A DNA stretch of 24,782 bases from a virus, in the IMG/VR virus record IMGVR_UViG_3300017963_002326, positions 1 through 24,782 of that record, one strand, 5' to 3'. Below the pieces are notes generated by a model that searched no databases, was not told the DNA's origin, and saw only the letters and a list, made by a program, of their open reading frames with translations. A program made the position numbers and the translations under genes. Shown here one piece after another: positions 22,971 to 24,782 of this stretch (the first letter of the stretch is position 1; each line of letters begins with the position of its first letter).

Positions 22971-22991
22971 TTATGACAGGGGGTGTCACGA
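22971..22991. repeat. Dyad 3: TTATGACA-N5-TGTCACGA
   Basis: A perfect left arm and a right arm with two mismatches (CG for TA) around GGGGG (22979-22983). It is followed by further direct half-sites at 22993-23000 (TTATGACC) and 23004-23011 (TTATGACA, then CCCC). Confidence 0.75.
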
Positions 22992-23039
22992 GTTATGACC
23001 CACTTATGACACCCCAGCCCCCGCCCGGGGCCCGCCACG

Positions 23040-23070
23040 CTCACCACGATCGGTGAGGGGTGTGAGGGGT
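23040..23070. repeat. Inverted repeat CTCACC/GGTGAG and tandem GTGAGGGGT pair
   Basis: CTCACC (23040-23045) and GGTGAG (23052-23057) are perfect inverted arms around ACGATC. The right arm runs into a perfect 9-base tandem, GTGAGGGGT at 23053-23061 and 23062-23070. No T tract follows on either strand, so I do not call a terminator. The tandem shares GGGGTGT with the main array motif and may be a degenerate copy. Confidence 0.7.
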
Positions 23071-23080
23071 TGAAAAAGAT

Positions 23081-23093
23081 TCTCAGTATGAGA
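23081..23093. repeat. Short inverted repeat TCTCA-GTA-TGAGA
   Basis: Two 5-base arms with a 3-base centre in the A-rich patch of the non-coding region. Size fits a small operator but it is too short to be sure. Confidence 0.4.
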
Positions 23094-23197
23094 CGAAAAC
23101 GCGCTAGCCCGCAGCACACCTCGCCGAGCCTACCGTTTCGTTTTTGAGCACACCAGCCCCGAGAGCACCCGAAAATCGGCCCGAAATCGCCCTCGGA

Positions 23198-23231
23198 GGG
23201 GTGTCATAGGGGTGTCATAGGGGTGTCATAA
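23198..23231. repeat. Three tandem 11-base units GGGGTGTCATA
   Basis: Perfect copies start at 23198, 23209 and 23220, a period of 11 bases, close to one turn of B-DNA, so bound proteins would sit on the same face. The third is extended by AACTCA and meets the stop codon of the methyltransferase gene (23233-23235). This is the clearest iteron-like element in the window. Confidence 0.9.
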
Positions 23232-23232
23232 C

Positions 23233-24036
23233 TCAGCCGCCCACGATGATCAGCTCGGGCACCGGCTGTCGCCCGTTGCCGTCGCAGGACACCGACCGAG
23301 GCGCCGATACTTCGTGAAGCTGCCACGCCGCCGGCGGATACAGCTCGCGCACTAGCTCGCAATCCGGTAGCGACACGACCACACGATGCCGCGCCGACAC
23401 CGACCGCGCGAGCTGCGCGAGCTTCCTGTGTGCTGCCTCGCCGAAGCCCGCCGCTGTGTACGACGTGAAGCCGCCCGGATACGGCGGGTCGAGGTACACG
23501 ACGTCACCCGGTCGCAGCCCCTCGAAGACCCACGCGAACGAGCCGTGCGTCAGCGTCGCCCCCTGCAACACCGACGACGCAGCCCGGAGCGCGACCGCAT
23601 CGGCGAGCGGCTTCGGTGTCCGCCCATAGGGCACGTTCATTCCGCCGGTCGAGTTGACCCGCCACACCCCGTTGAAGGCGCAGCGATTGAGGTAGTACGC
23701 CCGTGCCCCGCGGTCGTGGTCGTCGAGCCTGAGCAGCTCGTTGTGTTCCATGTTCCGAAGCGCGTAGTACAGAGCCTTGTCCGCCTCGACCTCGCCCAGC
23801 TCCGCAATCAGCCCCTCGACGTTGTCGCGGACCGTGCGATACAGCGCCATCAGATCGCCGTTCGCGTCATTGAGCCACACGGGCACGGCGCGCTTCTCCC
23901 GTCCGCAAAGCGTGAAGAAAACCGCCGCCCCGCCCGCGAACGGCTCGACGAGCCGCTCTAGCTTCCGTGGGATATGCTCTAGCACCCGCGGCGCGAGCTT
24001 CCGCTTCCCACCCGGCCAGCGCACGAACGGCATCAT
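23233..24036 (-). CDS. dam: D12-class (Dam-type) adenine-specific DNA methyltransferase
   Basis: 267 residues from the ATG at 24036, with AAGGGGG 5 bases upstream; longer in-frame ORFs upstream (to 24327) are shadow. Motifs in order: FVRWPGGKRKL at 4-14 (AdoMet-binding motif X), EPFAGGAAVFF near 40 (motif I), NRCAFNGVWRVNSTGGMNVP and YGR in the middle, and DVVYLDPPYPG with the catalytic DPPY (motif IV). Length fits Dam (~260-280). It transfers a methyl group from AdoMet to adenine N6, typically in GATC. In phages it protects DNA from restriction or marks it for packaging or replication. GATC and CGATCG occur often in this window, but the site is not proven. No cognate endonuclease is seen. 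Confidence 0.9.
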   Translation of the reverse strand: MMPFVRWPGGKRKLAPRVLEHIPRKLERLVEPFAGGAAVFFTLCGREKRAVPVWLNDANGDLMALYRTVRDNVEGLIAELGEVEADKALYYALRNMEHNELLRLDDHDRGARAYYLNRCAFNGVWRVNSTGGMNVPYGRTPKPLADAVALRAASSVLQGATLTHGSFAWVFEGLRPGDVVYLDPPYPGGFTSYTAAGFGEAAHRKLAQLARSVSARHRVVVSLPDCELVRELYPPAAWQLHEVSAPRSVSCDGNGRQPVPELIIVGG

Positions 24037-24161
24037 GCCCGCCCCCTTCTCAGCGTCGCCACCGTGCCGCCGTTTTTGCCCTCTGAGCGCGTCGAGACGC
24101 TTCGCACGACCGAAGACCCGTCCGAAAGCTCCGACGCCGTACAACGCGAAAACGGCGGCAT
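24033..24161 (-). CDS. Possible 42-residue small protein
   Basis: It starts with an ATG at 24161, 5 bases after the stop of the preceding 130-residue gene, and its TGA stop overlaps the methyltransferase ATG (ATGATG). It would fill the only gap between the two with no waste, as elsewhere in this genome. The sequence is basic and Ser/Arg-rich (MPPFSRCTASELSDGSS) and matches nothing I know. No strong Shine-Dalgarno: the nearest purines are AGGATTGACCAGG. It could be leader or chance. Confidence 0.35.
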   Translation of the reverse strand: MPPFSRCTASELSDGSSVVRSVSTRSEGKNGGTVATLRRGRA

Positions 24162-24166
24162 CCTGG

Positions 24167-24559
24167 TCAATCCTCGCAGCACGTACAATCGCACCGCTCG
24201 ACCTTCGGCGCCAGACAGCCCGACTCTGCCCACACGAGCACGTCGACGAGCGCGTCGCCGAGCCGCACCACGTCGGCATTGAAGACGACCCGCCGCAGCG
24301 ACCGAACCTGTACGTTCCAACGCCCATCGGGCAGCAAGCGAAGCGTCAGCTTGCGATACCCGAGAAGCTCCGCGAGGTGTTGATACGACCATGCAGGCGG
24401 CAACTCACACGGCTCGCTCGGCGCCGCAGGATCCGGCGCGGGCACCTCGATCGGCGGCTCCCCTTCCCGCGAGAACATCCGCGGATGTCTCGGCGGCCAT
24501 TGCATCTTGCCTTCGTACGGGTTCTCACCCCGCAATCCGTCGTGTGGTTTCCCGCTCAC
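24167..24559 (-). CDS. Hypothetical protein with C-terminal cysteine cluster, 130 residues
   Basis: The GTG at 24559 overlaps the VRR-NUC stop (GTGA). The N-terminal ~55 residues are Pro/Glu-rich and flexible. Residues ~57-115 are predicted mixed alpha/beta (YQHLAELLGYRKLTLRLL, LRRVVFNADVVRLGDALV). The last ten residues carry four cysteines, ERCDCTCCED, plus one Cys near 112. No family recognised. The position between a nuclease and a methyltransferase suggests DNA metabolism, but this is only by context. Confidence 0.6.
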   Translation of the reverse strand: MSGKPHDGLRGENPYEGKMQWPPRHPRMFSREGEPPIEVPAPDPAAPSEPCELPPAWSYQHLAELLGYRKLTLRLLPDGRWNVQVRSLRRVVFNADVVRLGDALVDVLVWAESGCLAPKVERCDCTCCED

Positions 24560-24782
24560 AGCTCATACCCCCATGCCCTGAGTTGCTCGACCGCCGCCGC
24601 GCACCCGTTGCACACCGCGGTCAACCATCCGCGCTTTGCCAGCTTCGCCAGCTCGCGCTGTTGTTCCTGTGACGCACCACGCCCGCCATCCGCGCGTTTC
24701 AGCTCGATCGCGACCCCGGGCGGTTGTCGCCCGCCTTCCGACACCGCCTTGCGCAGCGCATCCGGCGGCGGATCGAAGATCA
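24556..24782 (-). CDS. VRR-NUC-type nuclease, C-terminal part only
   Basis: The frame is open to the window edge, so the 5' end lies outside. Visible residues include IFDPPPDALRKAVSEGG, then GVAIELKRADGGRGASQEQQ, and GWLTAVCNGCAAAVEQLRA. These match the C-terminal half of phage VRR-NUC domains: a Glu-x-Lys core (IELKR) and the 'aVC.g...a...l' end. Family role: PD-(D/E)xK nuclease, associated with phage replication, repair or recombination. The upstream catalytic Glu/Asp is not visible. It is the first gene of the visible operon, overlapping the next by 4 bases. Confidence 0.75.
   Translation of the reverse strand, partial: IFDPPPDALRKAVSEGGRQPPGVAIELKRADGGRGASQEQQRELAKLAKRGWLTAVCNGCAAAVEQLRAWGYEL

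Larger units (their letters stand above)
22821..23232. promoter_or_regulatory. Non-coding control region holding an array of TGTCATAA motifs
   Basis: This is the only long gap between genes in the window. It lies downstream of the Dam-type methyltransferase and upstream of the winged-helix and terminase genes. Beyond the Shine-Dalgarno GGAGG (22830-22834), I count about twelve copies or near-copies of the 8-base core TGTCATAA (plus) or TTATGACA (minus), flanked by G or C tracts. A more A-rich patch at 23070-23100 (TTGAAAAAGATTCTCAG) splits the array. I find no convincing -35/-10 pair, DnaA box or terminator. It could be a repressor operator, an iteron-type replication origin or a packaging site. 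Confidence 0.7.

Noticed and set aside
23015-23035. GC-rich palindrome-like CCCGGGGCCCG near the array
   Set aside because: Short, low-complexity G/C runs are expected here, with no further structure.
23195-23223. G-quadruplex
   Set aside because: Only three runs of four G, with a fourth run of two; loops of seven bases. Weak as a quadruplex, better explained as repeats.
24064-24282. Plus-strand 72-residue frame
   Set aside because: It overlaps the minus-strand 130-residue gene and small ORF and is Arg-rich low-complexity.
1-24782. tRNA genes, CRISPR array, integrase or insertion sequence
   Set aside because: I saw no cloverleaf, no spacer-repeat pattern of suitable length and no transposase or recombinase motifs on either strand.

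Overview
The window is a GC-rich phage or prophage segment. Every gene I can support lies on the minus strand, so the genome reads from position 24782 down to 1. Genes are packed with ATGA, GTGA, TGATG or TAATG junctions. Apart from one ~410-base gap (about 22821-23232), no space between genes exceeds about 65 bases. There is no tRNA, rRNA, CRISPR array, insertion sequence or integrase. Two muralytic enzymes and spanin-like proteins suggest a Gram-negative host, but the sequence does not name the host.

In transcription order the right end (24782-23233) is a DNA-metabolism module: the end of a VRR-NUC-type nuclease, an unknown 130-residue protein, a possible 42-residue small protein, and a Dam-type adenine methyltransferase. 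The non-coding gap follows, filled with about twelve copies of a TGTCATAA / TTATGACA motif arranged as dyads and 11-base tandem repeats. A winged-helix-like gene starts just downstream of the array. Next come a helix-turn-helix protein that is probably the small terminase, a GroES-like co-chaperonin with a cysteine-rich tail, an 81-residue protein and the large terminase (to 18887).

From 18823 to 13526 lie four small probable structural or tail proteins and a 1077-residue fibre or spike with three copies of a ~120-residue module. From 13522 to 9435 is a lysis-type block: a patatin-like phospholipase, a glucosaminidase, an amidase, a coiled-coil membrane protein, a holin-like membrane protein, a second coiled-coil membrane protein and a candidate unimolecular spanin.

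From 9435 down is the head module: portal, an 81-residue protein, a Mu F-like head morphogenesis protein, a Dps-like ferritin, and then one uninterrupted reading frame of at least 1876 residues running off the window start. That giant protein carries a pyrophosphatase-type domain and an HEWGH metallopeptidase-like (LPD1-type) domain. This is the architecture of the 'polyvalent proteins' thought to be packaged and injected with phage DNA. Tail and lysis genes lie between the large terminase and the portal, which is a less common order. Capsid, tape measure and replication genes are not in view.

The most unusual items are the operator/iteron-like array next to a possible DNA-binding protein, the giant polyvalent protein beside a Dps-like ferritin, the phage patatin next to two lysins, and the GroES-like protein with added cysteines.
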